Origin: Erwinia mallotivora
Lineage (GTDB): Bacteria; Pseudomonadota; Gammaproteobacteria; Enterobacterales; Enterobacteriaceae
DNA: 64,000 nt
Direction of reading: 5' to 3'
NCBI RefSeq assembly: GCF_000590885.1
Contig: NZ_JFHN01000045.1
Location: 62,001-126,000, forward strand
Made by a program: the position numbers and the translations under genes. Positions 35,180-44,688 of the stretch are shown here, piece by piece (the stretch's first letter is position 1; every line of letters starts with the position of its first letter). The notes beneath the pieces were generated by a model. That model was not told where the DNA came from. It worked only from the letters and a program-made list of their open reading frames with translations, and searched no databases.

Positions 35180-36838
35180 TCATTGCTTCTGATACCACCA
35201 GACAGCCTCCCAGGGACGTAACATCACCTCGCCCGGCGTGACATGGGTGTCGGGATAATTACCCGCCAACACCTCCCAGTGACCACTGTAAGCGGGGGGA
35301 TGCCAGACCTGCGTATCCCCACTGAAATTGGCGGCCACCACCAGTGTTTCATCGTTATGGCGGCGGCAATAGCACCACAGATAAGCGTGGTCTGGCAGCA
35401 GATCGAGGTAGTCCCCCCAGGTGAGAATCGCATAGCGCTTGCGTAACTGAATGAGCTGTTGATAGGTGTAAAAAACCGAGTTTTTGTCAGCCAGAGCGGC
35501 TTCAGCATTGACCGTTTCCAGATTATCGCACATGCCAATCCACGGGGTGCCGGTGGTAAAACCGCCATTCTCACCGGCGTGCCAGGGCATAGGGGTGCGA
35601 CCGTTATCGCGCGATTTACTGGCAAGGATGGCCAGTAAATTATCACTGTCGCGCCCTTGCGAACGTAATTCTGCATACATGTTATGGCTTTCAATATCCC
35701 GGTAGTCGATGATGCGGGTAAAGTGCGGATTGGTCATCCCCAGCTCCTCGCCCTGAAAAATATAGGGTGTCCCCTGCATACCGTGCAGAACCATTGCCAG
35801 CATTTTGGCCGACTTAACGCGATATTCCCCCTCATCTCCCCAGCGGGACACCACCCGTGGCTGGTCGTGATTACACCAGAACAGCGCATTCCATGCCTGA
35901 TTGTGCATTCCCTTCTGCCAGTGGCTAAAAATTGCTTTTTGCGCCACCAGATCTAACGGGGTCAGGGTCCATTTCTGCCCCTGATAAAAATCCACCTCAA
36001 CGTGATCGAAACTGAACACCATCGACAGCTCTTCGCCGTTCAGATTGCCGTAACGCTGGCAGTGTTCCAGCGTGGCAGAAGACATTTCACCGACCGTCAT
36101 CAGCTCACGTGGGCGAAAGACATCGCGGCTCATCTCCTGCATAAATTGATGAATGCGTGGTCCGTCGGTATAAAACCGTAAGCCGTCGCCGCTGGGATCG
36201 TCAGGAAAATCCTGTGGCTTGGAGACCAGATTCACCACGTCCAGGCGCAACCCGTCGATGCCACGATCTGCCCAGAAGTTCACAATCTGTTTCAGCTCTG
36301 CGCGCAGGCTCTCATTCTCCCAGTTGAGATCGGCCTGCTCCGGCGCCCACAGGTGCATGTAGTACTGGCCGCTTTCGGGGTGCCAGCGCCAGGCGCTGCC
36401 GCCGAATTTCGACAACCAGTTATTGGGTGGGCCGTCTGGCCTGGCGTCGCGCCAGATATAGTAAGAGCGGTAGGGGCTGGTGGGATCCAGTGCCTCATGA
36501 AACCAGTGATGCTGGGTTGAGCTGTGATTGAACACCATGTCCAGAATCAGCCGCATCCCACGCCTGTGCGTCTCTTCCACCAGGTTATCAAAGTCGGCCA
36601 GAGTGCCAAATTGCGGGTCAATAGCGGTATAGTTCGCCACGTCATAGCCGTTATCCACCTGCGGGGAGATATAGAAAGGTGTCAGCCAGATTGCATCCAC
36701 GCCCAGCTCTTTAAGATAATCAAGATGCTGGATAACCCCGGCAAGATCGCCGGTACCGCTTCCGGAGGTATCCTGAAAGCTCCTGGGATAAATTTGATAA
36801 ATAACGCCGTTTTGCCACCACGGTGGAGTTTTAGTCAT
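35180..36838 (-). CDS. treC: Trehalose-6-phosphate hydrolase
   Basis: 552 residues, one longer than E. coli TreC. A GH13 TIM barrel: DMVFNHSS, nucleophile D in DGLRLDVVN, acid/base E in MTVGEMSS, and NHDQPRVVS. It splits trehalose-6-P into glucose and glucose-6-P in the cytoplasm. E. coli has treR-treB-treC in a row; neither the PTS transporter treB nor the repressor treR is next to it here. It starts after AGGACTGAGCA. The next gene upstream is ridA, 301 bases away. Confidence 0.95.
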   Translation of the reverse strand: MTKTPPWWQNGVIYQIYPRSFQDTSGSGTGDLAGVIQHLDYLKELGVDAIWLTPFYISPQVDNGYDVANYTAIDPQFGTLADFDNLVEETHRRGMRLILDMVFNHSSTQHHWFHEALDPTSPYRSYYIWRDARPDGPPNNWLSKFGGSAWRWHPESGQYYMHLWAPEQADLNWENESLRAELKQIVNFWADRGIDGLRLDVVNLVSKPQDFPDDPSGDGLRFYTDGPRIHQFMQEMSRDVFRPRELMTVGEMSSATLEHCQRYGNLNGEELSMVFSFDHVEVDFYQGQKWTLTPLDLVAQKAIFSHWQKGMHNQAWNALFWCNHDQPRVVSRWGDEGEYRVKSAKMLAMVLHGMQGTPYIFQGEELGMTNPHFTRIIDYRDIESHNMYAELRSQGRDSDNLLAILASKSRDNGRTPMPWHAGENGGFTTGTPWIGMCDNLETVNAEAALADKNSVFYTYQQLIQLRKRYAILTWGDYLDLLPDHAYLWCYCRRHNDETLVVAANFSGDTQVWHPPAYSGHWEVLAGNYPDTHVTPGEVMLRPWEAVWWYQKQ

Positions 36839-37139
36839 TGCTCAGTCCTGATTATCAGGTGAAAAGTTTTGCAGCTATAAGACGGTTTTTTCTTTTCAGA
36901 GCCAGTCCGGTCAGGCTGGTTTACCTTCAGCGCCACAGAGACGCCTGGTGTGGTACACCGGTGCGAACTGTTCAGGCCTGTGCGTTCAGCTCTTACTAAG
37001 GTTAGCCATTAACGGCCAGGGTGAAATGGTCTGAGTGACTGAGAAAGTGAAAAAATTTGTCAATGGGGGAGGGGCGTTGATAACAACCTGTGACTTAACC
37101 GCAATCATACCTCTCCCACGCCGGGGAGAGGTATGGGTC
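36839..37139. other. treC-ridA intergenic stretch with a hairpin
   Basis: This 301-base stretch has no supportable gene. It holds the treC promoter region. A strong hairpin, ATACCTCTCCC (37107-37117) / GGGAGAGGTAT (37124-37134), lies 5 bases past the ridA stop and probably marks the ridA 3' end, although it lacks a T run. In E. coli treB, treR and mgtA fill this interval. Confidence 0.6.
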
Positions 37140-37526
37140 TTAACGACGGATGGCGATAGCTTCGATTTCGATTTTGACATCTTTTGGCAGACGCGCCACT
37201 TCCACACAGGAACGGGCCGGGAAGCTGGCGTCATGTTCCGTAAAGAAGGCTTCATAGGCCGCATTCACAGTGGAGAAGTCGTTTAAATCCTTGACGAAAA
37301 CCGTGGTCTTAACGATATCGCCTACTTTCAGCCCTGCCGCTTCCACAATGGCTTTAACATTGGCGAGCGACTGGCGAGCCTGAGCCGTCACGTCATCGGC
37401 CACGTTGCCAGTGACAGGATCGACCGGAATCTGACCAGAGGTGATAATCATGCTGCCCAGGTCAACACCCTGAACGTAGGGACCAATAGCAGCCGGGGCA
37501 TTTTTCGTGCTGATTTCGCGGGACAT
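37140..37526 (-). CDS. ridA: Reactive intermediate/imine deaminase RidA
   Basis: 128 residues, YjgF/YER057c/UK114 family length. Conserved segments: AAIGPYVQGVDLGSMIITSGQIPVD (shortened: GPYVQGVDLGSMIITSGQIP), R in RQSLANVKAIVEAAG, and FPARSCVEVARLPKDVKIEIEA-type end with the imine-binding Arg. It hydrolyses reactive enamine/imine products of PLP enzymes. Conserved next to pyrBI in enterobacteria. Confidence 0.97.
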   Translation of the reverse strand: MSREISTKNAPAAIGPYVQGVDLGSMIITSGQIPVDPVTGNVADDVTAQARQSLANVKAIVEAAGLKVGDIVKTTVFVKDLNDFSTVNAAYEAFFTEHDASFPARSCVEVARLPKDVKIEIEAIAIRR

Positions 37527-37639
37527 AGTTTCTCCATGATAACGTGGGAATGAATGGGATGAGTAAATGCCGATTACGCCTGCAGAGGCAGGCTCTTATC
37601 CACCCCGAATCCGGCCCATTATAAGCCGCCCGGTCTTGA

Positions 37640-38104
37640 TTACCAGTTCGCCAGCACCACATGGTGAGCAAACTCTTTCTCGCAGTATTTGCACTTTAAG
37701 TGCACGTCATCATTACGCTTTTTCACCGCAAAGCTGGAGTTTACCGGCTCGCTACGACTGATACAGTTGCTGTTCGGGCAGGTCAGCACGCGGTCAATAT
37801 TATCCGGCAGCGTGGGGGCGATTTTGCCGACCACATCGTAATTATCAATGCGATTAACCGTGGCGTGGGGAGCATATACCGCCAGCTGATTGATCTGATC
37901 GTCAGTCAGAAAGGTATTTTCGATCTTGATCAGATCTTTGCGTCCCATTTCGCCGGAGGGCAGATTCAGACCGATGGTAATACGTTGATCCGTCTCGGTC
38001 AGGCGAAACAGTGACAGCAGTTTAAAGCCGATTTGCGCCGGAATATGATCAATTACCGTGCCGCGTTTTATCGCTTCCACCTGCAATTTATTATCGTGTG
38101 ACAT
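37640..38104 (-). CDS. pyrI: Aspartate carbamoyltransferase regulatory chain
   Basis: 154 residues from the second of two tandem ATGs, which has the better spacing to AAGGAGG; the first ATG (38107) adds one Met. The nucleotide-binding domain has [20 protein letters not shown] and the zinc domain has four Cys in CPNSNC ... CKYCEKEF. It binds CTP and ATP and controls PyrB in the c6r6 holoenzyme. pyrB ends 9 bases upstream. Confidence 0.96.
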   Translation of the reverse strand: MSHDNKLQVEAIKRGTVIDHIPAQIGFKLLSLFRLTETDQRITIGLNLPSGEMGRKDLIKIENTFLTDDQINQLAVYAPHATVNRIDNYDVVGKIAPTLPDNIDRVLTCPNSNCISRSEPVNSSFAVKKRNDDVHLKCKYCEKEFAHHVVLANW

Positions 38105-38113
38105 CATTCCTCC

Positions 38114-39049
38114 TTACAGAGCCAGTTCGCTGGACAGCACTAAAGCCAGCAGTGCCTGGCGTGCGTAGATACCGTTGCCCGCCTGCTGGAAATACCAGGC
38201 ATGAGGGGTTTTATCAACGTCTGGCGTGATTTCATCAATGCGCGGCAGTGGATGCAGCACCTTCATCTGCTCGCGGGCACCCGCCAGGTCGGCGGCACGC
38301 AGAATAAACTGCGCTTTAACATTGGCATATTCTGACGGGTCAAGCCGCTCTTTCTGAACGCGGGTCATATACAGAATGTCCACCTGGGGGATCACCTCTT
38401 CAATGCTGTCGTGTCGGCTCCAGCTGATGCCTTTCTCATCCAGCATATCGGTGATGTAGGCGGGCATCGCCAGCGCATCTGGCGCAATAAACATAAAACG
38501 ATTACCGTCAAACTTCGCCAGTGCCTGAGCCAGAGAGTGCACGGTACGGCCATATTTCAGATCGCCAACCATGGCAATGTTCAGATTGTTCAGACGCCCC
38601 TGGGTTTCCTGAATGGTAAACAGGTCGAGCAGGGTTTGGGTGGGATGCTGGTTGGCACCATCTCCGGCATTCAGAATCGGTACTCCTGCGGAGAATTCTG
38701 TCGCCAGCCTGGCAGCGCCTTCCTGCGGATGGCGCATGACAATGGCATCGACATAAGTACCGATAACAGAAATGGTGTCGGCCAGCGTTTCGCCTTTCTT
38801 ACCCAGCGAGGTGTTGCTGCCGTCGGCAAAGCCCACGACGGAAGCACCAAGACGATGCATGGCGGTTTCGAAAGAGAGGCGGGTACGGGTTGAGGCTTCA
38901 AAGAAGCAGCTTGCCACCACGGTATGCTTCAGTAACTCCGGTCGTGGTCTGGCCTTCAGACTGGCAGCGGTGCGTAGCACCAGCTCCAGCTCTGCACGGT
39001 CAAGATCGTTAATCGAGATAATATGTTTCTTGTAGAGCGGGTTAGCCAT
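38114..39049 (-). CDS. pyrB: Aspartate carbamoyltransferase catalytic chain
   Basis: 311 residues. Carbamoyl phosphate loop STRTR in [12 protein letters not shown]; the 80s loop [29 protein letters not shown]. It makes carbamoyl aspartate, the first committed step of UMP synthesis. Preceded by a leader peptide and attenuator, so expression should follow UTP levels. Confidence 0.98.
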   Translation of the reverse strand: MANPLYKKHIISINDLDRAELELVLRTAASLKARPRPELLKHTVVASCFFEASTRTRLSFETAMHRLGASVVGFADGSNTSLGKKGETLADTISVIGTYVDAIVMRHPQEGAARLATEFSAGVPILNAGDGANQHPTQTLLDLFTIQETQGRLNNLNIAMVGDLKYGRTVHSLAQALAKFDGNRFMFIAPDALAMPAYITDMLDEKGISWSRHDSIEEVIPQVDILYMTRVQKERLDPSEYANVKAQFILRAADLAGAREQMKVLHPLPRIDEITPDVDKTPHAWYFQQAGNGIYARQALLALVLSSELAL

Positions 39050-39087
39050 CTTCTTTCTCCTCAGCCCCGTGACTGGTCAACGGACAA

Positions 39088-39122
39088 AAAAAAGCCCCTC
39101 AACTGAGGGGCTTTTTTTTTTT
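39088..39122 (-). terminator. pyrBI attenuator terminator
   Basis: Read on the - strand: an A run, then AGCCCCTCA GTT GAGGGGCT, then eight T residues. The stem is perfect. It overlaps the 3' end of the leader peptide reading frame, so a ribosome close behind RNA polymerase (slow transcription at low UTP) would prevent termination. Confidence 0.92.
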
Positions 39123-39212
39123 AAGATCGACGATACCAGGTAAGGAAAAACGGTGCTGCCCGCCGGTACAAAGGCGTGTCTGAGCAAGCATTTCAGCACT
39201 GTTTAACAACAT
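39099..39212 (-). CDS. pyrL: pyrBI leader peptide PyrL
   Basis: 37 codons: starts MLLNSAEMLAQTRLC, ends GIVDLKKKKPLS, with the TGA inside the attenuator stem. GGGAGGA lies 5 bases before the ATG. The T-rich stretch CGTTTTTCCTTACC before the terminator is the expected UTP-sensitive pause region. The peptide sequence is not like E. coli PyrL, but position, frame and stop placement are exactly as the mechanism requires. Confidence 0.85.
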   Translation of the reverse strand: MLLNSAEMLAQTRLCTGGQHRFSLPGIVDLKKKKPLS

Positions 39213-39236
39213 AGTTCCTCCCGGCAAACGGGCGCA

Positions 39237-39264
39237 ATTATACGCGCTTTAGCCCTGACTTCAA
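39237..39264 (-). promoter_or_regulatory. pyrLBI promoter
   Basis: On the - strand: -35 TTGAAG (39264-39259), 16-base spacer, perfect -10 TATAAT (39242-39237), about 25 bases before the pyrL ATG. The -35 lies within the last codons of the upstream argR-like gene. Confidence 0.75.
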
Positions 39265-39794
39265 GGCGCAATCTCCTGCCAGCCAGAGGGAAAATGATGT
39301 TCCTCTTCAGGGCTGGCGGGGTTCAACACGTTCAGAATCTGACGATGCAGCTGGCGGGTTAACTGGTGGCAGCGTGGGGCAATCCAGACGCTGTTATTGG
39401 TTGCCACTATCCCCAGAATCTCCGCCAACTCGCTTTGCTCAATGACCCTCGCTACGGCGCGGGCATAGCCGGCAATAACCTGCACGATAACGAAGTGCTG
39501 GTTATAGTCAGCGCTGATAATCATCGCTGACAGCGGGCTGACGGCATCCGGTTTAACCTGTAGCACCGGATTTAGCATGTAAATTTTTTCTCCTCTGGCA
39601 TCGGCGATTTTTATCACGTCAAGCAGCGTCAACAGCTTTGATACCGTTGACTGGCTGATATCACGGTAGCCGTGCTGGCGAAGCGCCTGCCTGATCTCCT
39701 GCTGACTGTGAAACCGGTGGTTGTCGATTAGCTGGCGACACAGCGCCAGCTGCTGTTGTTCTTTCTCAAGTGTTGCCGTAGATTTTTTAACCAT
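39261..39794 (-). CDS. ArgR-family regulator (paralogue in the arc operon)
   Basis: 177 residues; canonical ArgR has about 156. The N-terminal winged helix has the HTH segment DISQSTVSKLLTLL (46-59). The C-terminal oligomerisation/ligand domain is present (LSAMIISADYNQHFVIVQV ... LAEILGIVATNNSVWI). Where E. coli ArgR has GDD (Asp128-Asp129, which bind arginine), this protein has TNN (N133-N134), so it may not respond to arginine in the usual way. Last gene of the arcACBD operon and a likely local regulator. A C-terminal extension PASPEEEHHFPSGWQEIAP is unusual. Confidence 0.85.
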   Translation of the reverse strand: MVKKSTATLEKEQQQLALCRQLIDNHRFHSQQEIRQALRQHGYRDISQSTVSKLLTLLDVIKIADARGEKIYMLNPVLQVKPDAVSPLSAMIISADYNQHFVIVQVIAGYARAVARVIEQSELAEILGIVATNNSVWIAPRCHQLTRQLHRQILNVLNPASPEEEHHFPSGWQEIAP

Positions 39795-39866
39795 CGCTTT
39801 ATACTACGCTGTGGTGGGTGGGGGATAAGGCCGTGGTCAGTAAATAAAGTTCGTCGAATGATGAGG

Positions 39867-41273
39867 TTATAACGCGGCCCCGGCACCCATCACCGCCAGC
39901 AACAGCACCAGCAGGATCAATAACAGCGGGGCTACCCACTTCACCCACCGTATGTAAGGCACCCGGGCAATGGCCAGCCCGCCCATCACCACCGCAGAGG
40001 TGGGGGTAATCAGATTCACCAGGCCGGAAGCTGACTGATAGGCGGTGACCACCAGGTCACGATTGAGGCTGGCAAAGTCGGCCAGCGGGGCGAGAATCGG
40101 CATGGTCAGTACCGCCAGGCCGGACGACGACGGCACCAGAAACGACAACACGCCCTCAAGCATAAACACCACGCTGATAAAGCCCACGGAAGAGAGGCCC
40201 GAGACGATCTTTTCAGCAAAGTGCAGCACCGTATGGGTGATCATACCGTTATCCATTACCACCACGATGCCGCGCGCAATACCAATAATCAGTGCCACGC
40301 CCAGCAGATCCCTGGCACCTTCAATAAAGGTGCTGGTCAGCTCTTTCTCGCTCATCCGGGCAATCAGACCAGTAACGATGGCTGCCACCAGAAACACGCC
40401 AGAAATGTGGGCCATCCACCATCCCTGCACGGCGACACCGTAGATCATAATGGCGAAGGCGATGGCAAACAGCAGCAGGATTGTTTTACGCAGCGGGGTG
40501 AACGCTGGCATTGCACCGTCAGCCTGGCCTCGCAGAAAAAAAGCGCGGTGTTCCTCATGCAAATCGGCAACGATCGAGCGGGCCGGCGAGTTACGCACGC
40601 GAATGGCATAGCGCATCACCCAGCCGACGCAAATAAGCCAGCCGACCAGCAGAATGATCAACCGCAGCCCCGTACCCGCGGTAAAGGAGATCCCCGCTGC
40701 ATTAGAGGCAATCACCGTGGCGAAGGGGTTGATTGTCGATCCCAGGGTGCCGATCCCGGCACCCAGCATCACCACGGCGGCGGCTACCACGGCATCGAAA
40801 CCCGCCGCCAGCATCACCGGCACCATCAGTGAATAAAAAGGCAGTGACTCTTCCGTCATGCCATAAATGGTGCCGCCTGCGGCAAAAAGCGCCATCAGAA
40901 TCGGGATCATCCACTCTTCTTTACCGCGCAGGCGCAGCATCACCCGCCCGATCCCCGCATCGATCGCTCCGGTTTTAGTGACTACCGCCAGAAAGCCGCC
41001 AATCACCAGAATAAACAGTGCAACATCAATCGCCCCGGCCTGGTTGGTCTGGTGGTTATAGAATCCATCACCCGGTGCCAGCACGATCGCGACCAGCCCT
41101 TGCGGCTGAGGCGGCGTTGGGTGCCAGGTTCCGGCAACGGGGACGGCCTGATTGAGCGCGGTATTCATCTCCATCTGGTACTGTCCGGCAGGAATAATCC
41201 ACGTCAGCCCGGCGACCACCACAATCAGCACCAGCAAAATGGTATACGCCGAAGGAAAGCTGAATTTATGCAT
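39867..41273 (-). CDS. arcD: YfcC/ArcD-family transporter, probable arginine/ornithine exchanger
   Basis: 468 residues with about 12 hydrophobic segments; family YfcC/DcuC-like, not the APC-type ArcD of Pseudomonas. Conserved features: GDGFYNHQTNQAGAIDVALF-type loop, GMTEESLPFYSLMVP, and SFLVPSSSGLAVLTMP with LITPTSAVVMGGL (two helical-hairpin Ser/Thr signatures). YfcC-type ArcD proteins exchange arginine and ornithine in streptococci. Its place in the arc operon supports the same job. A hairpin TGCCACCC/GGGTGGCA lies at 41299-41325, between arcB and this gene, and could set stoichiometry. Confidence 0.8.
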   Translation of the reverse strand: MHKFSFPSAYTILLVLIVVVAGLTWIIPAGQYQMEMNTALNQAVPVAGTWHPTPPQPQGLVAIVLAPGDGFYNHQTNQAGAIDVALFILVIGGFLAVVTKTGAIDAGIGRVMLRLRGKEEWMIPILMALFAAGGTIYGMTEESLPFYSLMVPVMLAAGFDAVVAAAVVMLGAGIGTLGSTINPFATVIASNAAGISFTAGTGLRLIILLVGWLICVGWVMRYAIRVRNSPARSIVADLHEEHRAFFLRGQADGAMPAFTPLRKTILLLFAIAFAIMIYGVAVQGWWMAHISGVFLVAAIVTGLIARMSEKELTSTFIEGARDLLGVALIIGIARGIVVVMDNGMITHTVLHFAEKIVSGLSSVGFISVVFMLEGVLSFLVPSSSGLAVLTMPILAPLADFASLNRDLVVTAYQSASGLVNLITPTSAVVMGGLAIARVPYIRWVKWVAPLLLILLVLLLAVMGAGAAL

Positions 41274-41332
41274 AACGTCTCGTCCTTTGTCGTTAACATG
41301 CCACCCACCAGTGCCGGGGGTGGCAGCCTCTG

Positions 41333-42337
41333 TTACATACCCAGGGTGGCGACCATCACTGCCTTAATGGTGTGCATACGGTTTTCCGCTTCATCAAAGA
41401 CAATCGAATGCGGGGATTCGAACACCTCGTCGGTGACTTCAAGGCCTTTCAGCCCATAAGCTATTTCGATTTCACGTCCGGTCCGGGTGTGCTCGTTATG
41501 AAAGGCTGGCAGGCAATGCATAAATTTTACCTGGGGATTTTGCGTGGCTTTCAGCACCGCCTGATTGACCTGATAGGGCTTCATCAGCGCCACCCGCTCA
41601 GCCCAGGCGTCTTTGCTTTCTCCCATTGACACCCAGACATCGGTATAGAGGAAATCGACCCCGGCAACGCCTTCTTCCACATCCTCGGTCAGCACAATTC
41701 TGGCACCGCTCTCCTTCGCCAGTTGCCGACAGCGGGCCACCAGTTCTTCATCAGGCCAGAAGGATTGGGGGGCCACCAGACGGATATCCATCCCCATTTT
41801 TGCTGCGCCAACCATCAGGGAGTTGCCCATGTTGTTGCGGGCATCGCCAAGGTAAGCAAAGGCTATCTGATGCAGTTGTTTACCGGGTGCGTGCTCCAGC
41901 ATGGTCATCAGATCGGCGAGGATCTGCGTCGGATGGAATTCGTCGGTCAGTCCGTTCCACACCGGTACACCCGCAAAGGCGGCCAGCTCTTCCACGATTT
42001 GCTGACCAAAACCACGATACTCAATACCGTCGTACATTCTGCCTAATACGCGGGCGGTATCTTTCATTGACTCTTTATGACCAATCTGTGAACCGCTGGG
42101 GCCAAGGTAAGTCACCTGCGCACCCTGATCGAAGGCGGCGACTTCAAAGGCACAGCGGGTGCGGGTGGAGGTTTTCTCGAAGATCAGCGCAATGTTTTTG
42201 CCGACCAGCTTTTGCTGCTCGTTACCGCTGTATTTGGCTTTTTTCAGTGAGAAAGAGAGATCGAGCAGGTACTGGATCTCCTGCCGGGTAAAATCCAGCA
42301 GCTTCAGAAAATGACGGTTATGCAGTGAAACAGACAT
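41333..42337 (-). CDS. arcB: Catabolic ornithine carbamoyltransferase
   Basis: 334 residues from [20 protein letters not shown]; an in-frame ATG 57 bases upstream overlaps arcC and is rejected, and AAGGAA precedes 42337. Carbamoyl phosphate motif STRTR in [25 protein letters not shown], and ornithine site [11 protein letters not shown]. In the deiminase pathway it phosphorolyses citrulline to ornithine and carbamoyl phosphate. Closely related to the anabolic enzyme at 48,815 but encoded between arcC and arcD, hence the catabolic call. Confidence 0.92.
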   Translation of the reverse strand: MSVSLHNRHFLKLLDFTRQEIQYLLDLSFSLKKAKYSGNEQQKLVGKNIALIFEKTSTRTRCAFEVAAFDQGAQVTYLGPSGSQIGHKESMKDTARVLGRMYDGIEYRGFGQQIVEELAAFAGVPVWNGLTDEFHPTQILADLMTMLEHAPGKQLHQIAFAYLGDARNNMGNSLMVGAAKMGMDIRLVAPQSFWPDEELVARCRQLAKESGARIVLTEDVEEGVAGVDFLYTDVWVSMGESKDAWAERVALMKPYQVNQAVLKATQNPQVKFMHCLPAFHNEHTRTGREIEIAYGLKGLEVTDEVFESPHSIVFDEAENRMHTIKAVMVATLGM

Positions 42338-42350
42338 AGTGGTTCCTTTT

Positions 42351-43274
42351 TTAATGCATTGAACTGCTGGTGATAAGCGTGCCTTTACGGCCACTCAGAA
42401 TGTCGGTGGCATCGGCCAGAGAGCCAATACCGGCTCTTCCTGCGCAGTGCGTAACAAATTCACAGGCTGCGGCGACTTTGGGTCCCATCGATCCGGCGTC
42501 AAACGTCATGCCCAGCAGGTCGGCCGGTGTGACCTGGCGCAGCGCGCGACTGTCAGGTTTTCCCCAGTCGAGATAGACGGCATCCGCATCGGTGAGGATC
42601 AGCAGTGCGTCAGCGGAAAGCTGCGTCGCCAACAGCGCGGCGGAGAGATCCTTATCAATCACTGCCTCGACGCCACTGAATTGCCCCTGTGAATTACCTG
42701 TTACGGGGATGCCGCCACCGCCGTTGCAGATAACCAGATGACCCCGTTCGGTCAGTGCCAGAATCGCCTGATCTTCTACGATCCTGACCGGCATGGGGGA
42801 GGGAACCACCCGACGGACAAACTCACCATCGGCTTTCATCGTCCACCCCTGTTCAGCGGCCACCTGCTGTGCCTGCTGCGGCGAGTAAACCGGGCCGATG
42901 TATTTGGTCGGATTACGAAATGCGGCATCGTTTGGGCTAATTTCGACCTGGGTAAGCAGCGTACTGATTTGCGCTTGCGGCAGATAATTGCGCAGCGCCT
43001 GTTGCAGCAGATAGCCGATCATCCCCTGGGTTTCTGCTACCAGAATGTCCAGTGGCCAGGGAGACGTCAGATCGCAACTGCTGTTCTGCACGGCCAGCAG
43101 ACCGACCTGTGGCCCGTTGCCGTGCACCAGAACAATCCGCCATTCGGCAGTCAGGGTGGCAATTGCCCTGGCTGCCTGTTCAATATTCCGGCGTTGGATA
43201 TCCGCTTCCAGCGGTTCCCCGCGTTTCAGCAGGGCATTGCCCCCCAGCGCCACCACCAGTAATGGTTTGCTCAT
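42351..43274 (-). CDS. arcC: Carbamate kinase
   Basis: 307 residues, amino-acid kinase fold. N-terminal [47 protein letters not shown] (shortened: [16 protein letters not shown]); [17 protein letters not shown]. It makes ATP from carbamoyl phosphate and ADP, the energy-yielding step of the arginine deiminase pathway. 13 bases separate it from arcB and 15 from arcA. Confidence 0.95.
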   Translation of the reverse strand: MSKPLLVVALGGNALLKRGEPLEADIQRRNIEQAARAIATLTAEWRIVLVHGNGPQVGLLAVQNSSCDLTSPWPLDILVAETQGMIGYLLQQALRNYLPQAQISTLLTQVEISPNDAAFRNPTKYIGPVYSPQQAQQVAAEQGWTMKADGEFVRRVVPSPMPVRIVEDQAILALTERGHLVICNGGGGIPVTGNSQGQFSGVEAVIDKDLSAALLATQLSADALLILTDADAVYLDWGKPDSRALRQVTPADLLGMTFDAGSMGPKVAAACEFVTHCAGRAGIGSLADATDILSGRKGTLITSSSMH

Positions 43275-43289
43275 TGTTTATCCCTCTGT

Positions 43290-44510
43290 TTACAGTCCGT
43301 CACGTTCCAGTGGACAGCTCATGCAGCGTGCTCCGCCGCGCCCTCTGCCCAGTTCGTTACCGGGGATGGCCAGCACGGTAACCCCTGCTTTGTCATATTT
43401 CTCATTGGTCCAGATATTGCGCTCATAGCCAATCACCACTCCCGGACGCACCGTCAGCACATTGTTGGCGTCGTTCCACTGTTCACGTTCGGCTTCAAAG
43501 CGGTCGCCGCCGGTGGTAATCAGCCGCAGATGATCGAGATTGAGTGCGTGCTCAATGGCCTGCATCACGCTGCTTTCCTCTTTACGGATCAGGCCGCCGT
43601 GCCCGTCGCTGGTGAGCGTCCAGCTGCGGGTGTTGCGGTCAATCACCTGCGGATAGACAGAGAAAATATCGTGGTCGAGTTGCGTCATTACCGTATCAAG
43701 GTGCATACAGGCGCGGTGTCTGGGCAACTCAATGGCGATGACCCTGCTGGCCTGCTGATGCTGAAACAGTGAGCGGGCCAGAAACTCAATACCGCAGGAG
43801 GTGGTGCGTTCCGACATGCCAATCATCACCGCGCCGTTGCCCAGCACCAGTACATCCCCGCCTTCCAGGGTCGCCTGCTGATAGTTGGTGGTTTCATCGT
43901 TAAAATAGTGAATGAAATCATCCTGCTGAAAAGCGGGGTGCCAGCGATAGATGGCCCGCAGATTGTTGGTTTCCCGCTGACGAGCGGTTTTCGCCATCGG
44001 ATTAATGGAGACGCCGTTATAAATCCAGCAGGAGGTGTCGCGGGTGAACAGATGATTGGGCAGCGGTGCCATAATGAAATCATCCGGCGCGTGCAGATCA
44101 ATCGCCATATTGCTGAATGCCGGGGGGATTTCATCATAGGTCAGGCCGCCGGAAAGATAGTGGGCCAGCTGACTGTCAGCGACTCCCGCCAGCCAGCCAC
44201 GGATATCGGCAGCAAAAGAGGGGCCAAGGGTATAATCAGAAACCTGTTGGTCGAGTAGCCAGCTTTTTGCCTCCGCGTTAGCCAGAGTTTCGGACAGCAG
44301 ATCGGTTAACAACAAAACTTCAACGCCCTGCTGCCGTAGCGTTTGTGAAAATATGTCGTGCTCTTCCCCGGCCTTTTCTACCGATAACACATCGTCAAAC
44401 AGCAGAGACTGGCAGTTGGAAGGTGTCAGTCTTTTCAGGCTTAAATGGGGCCGATGCAGTAACACTGAACGAAGCTGGCCTATTTCTGAGCCAACAAAAT
44501 GTTTTTTCAT
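43290..44510 (-). CDS. arcA: Arginine deiminase
   Basis: 406 residues. Guanidino-modifying pentein fold: [46 protein letters not shown], and the catalytic Cys C396 in [14 protein letters not shown]. It hydrolyses arginine to citrulline and ammonia. First gene of the operon, with its control region in the AT-rich 44,511-45,157 interval. The pathway also raises cytoplasmic pH and is typical of anaerobic or acid conditions. Confidence 0.96.
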   Translation of the reverse strand: MKKHFVGSEIGQLRSVLLHRPHLSLKRLTPSNCQSLLFDDVLSVEKAGEEHDIFSQTLRQQGVEVLLLTDLLSETLANAEAKSWLLDQQVSDYTLGPSFAADIRGWLAGVADSQLAHYLSGGLTYDEIPPAFSNMAIDLHAPDDFIMAPLPNHLFTRDTSCWIYNGVSINPMAKTARQRETNNLRAIYRWHPAFQQDDFIHYFNDETTNYQQATLEGGDVLVLGNGAVMIGMSERTTSCGIEFLARSLFQHQQASRVIAIELPRHRACMHLDTVMTQLDHDIFSVYPQVIDRNTRSWTLTSDGHGGLIRKEESSVMQAIEHALNLDHLRLITTGGDRFEAEREQWNDANNVLTVRPGVVIGYERNIWTNEKYDKAGVTVLAIPGNELGRGRGGARCMSCPLERDGL

Positions 44511-44624
44511 ATTGAATTACCTGCTTTAAGCATTAACCGCTCACCGTGACTCAATCTTTCGATTAAGAGCACGCCATTAGCATTGTGTTTGCGCAGGAAT
44601 AATAATTTTCATCCGAATATTGAA

Positions 44625-44640
44625 CGTGACATATGTCACA
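44625..44640. promoter_or_regulatory. CRP-like site upstream of arcA
   Basis: CGTGACATATGTCACA: CGTGA and TCACA halves with a 6-base centre, and a perfect GTGACATATGTCAC palindrome. It is centred about 122 bases before the arcA start. This would tie arginine breakdown to carbon state. Site identity is inferred from the consensus. Confidence 0.6.
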
Positions 44641-44674
44641 TAAAAATACAGGGGTTTATTAAACCAATCCTGAC

Positions 44675-44688
44675 TTGATGATGGTCAT
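44675..44688. promoter_or_regulatory. FNR-like site upstream of arcA
   Basis: TTGATGATGGTCAT: first half TTGAT perfect, second half GTCAT agrees at 3 of 5 positions with ATCAA. About 172 bases before the arcA start. Anaerobic induction would suit the pathway, but the match is imperfect. Confidence 0.35.
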
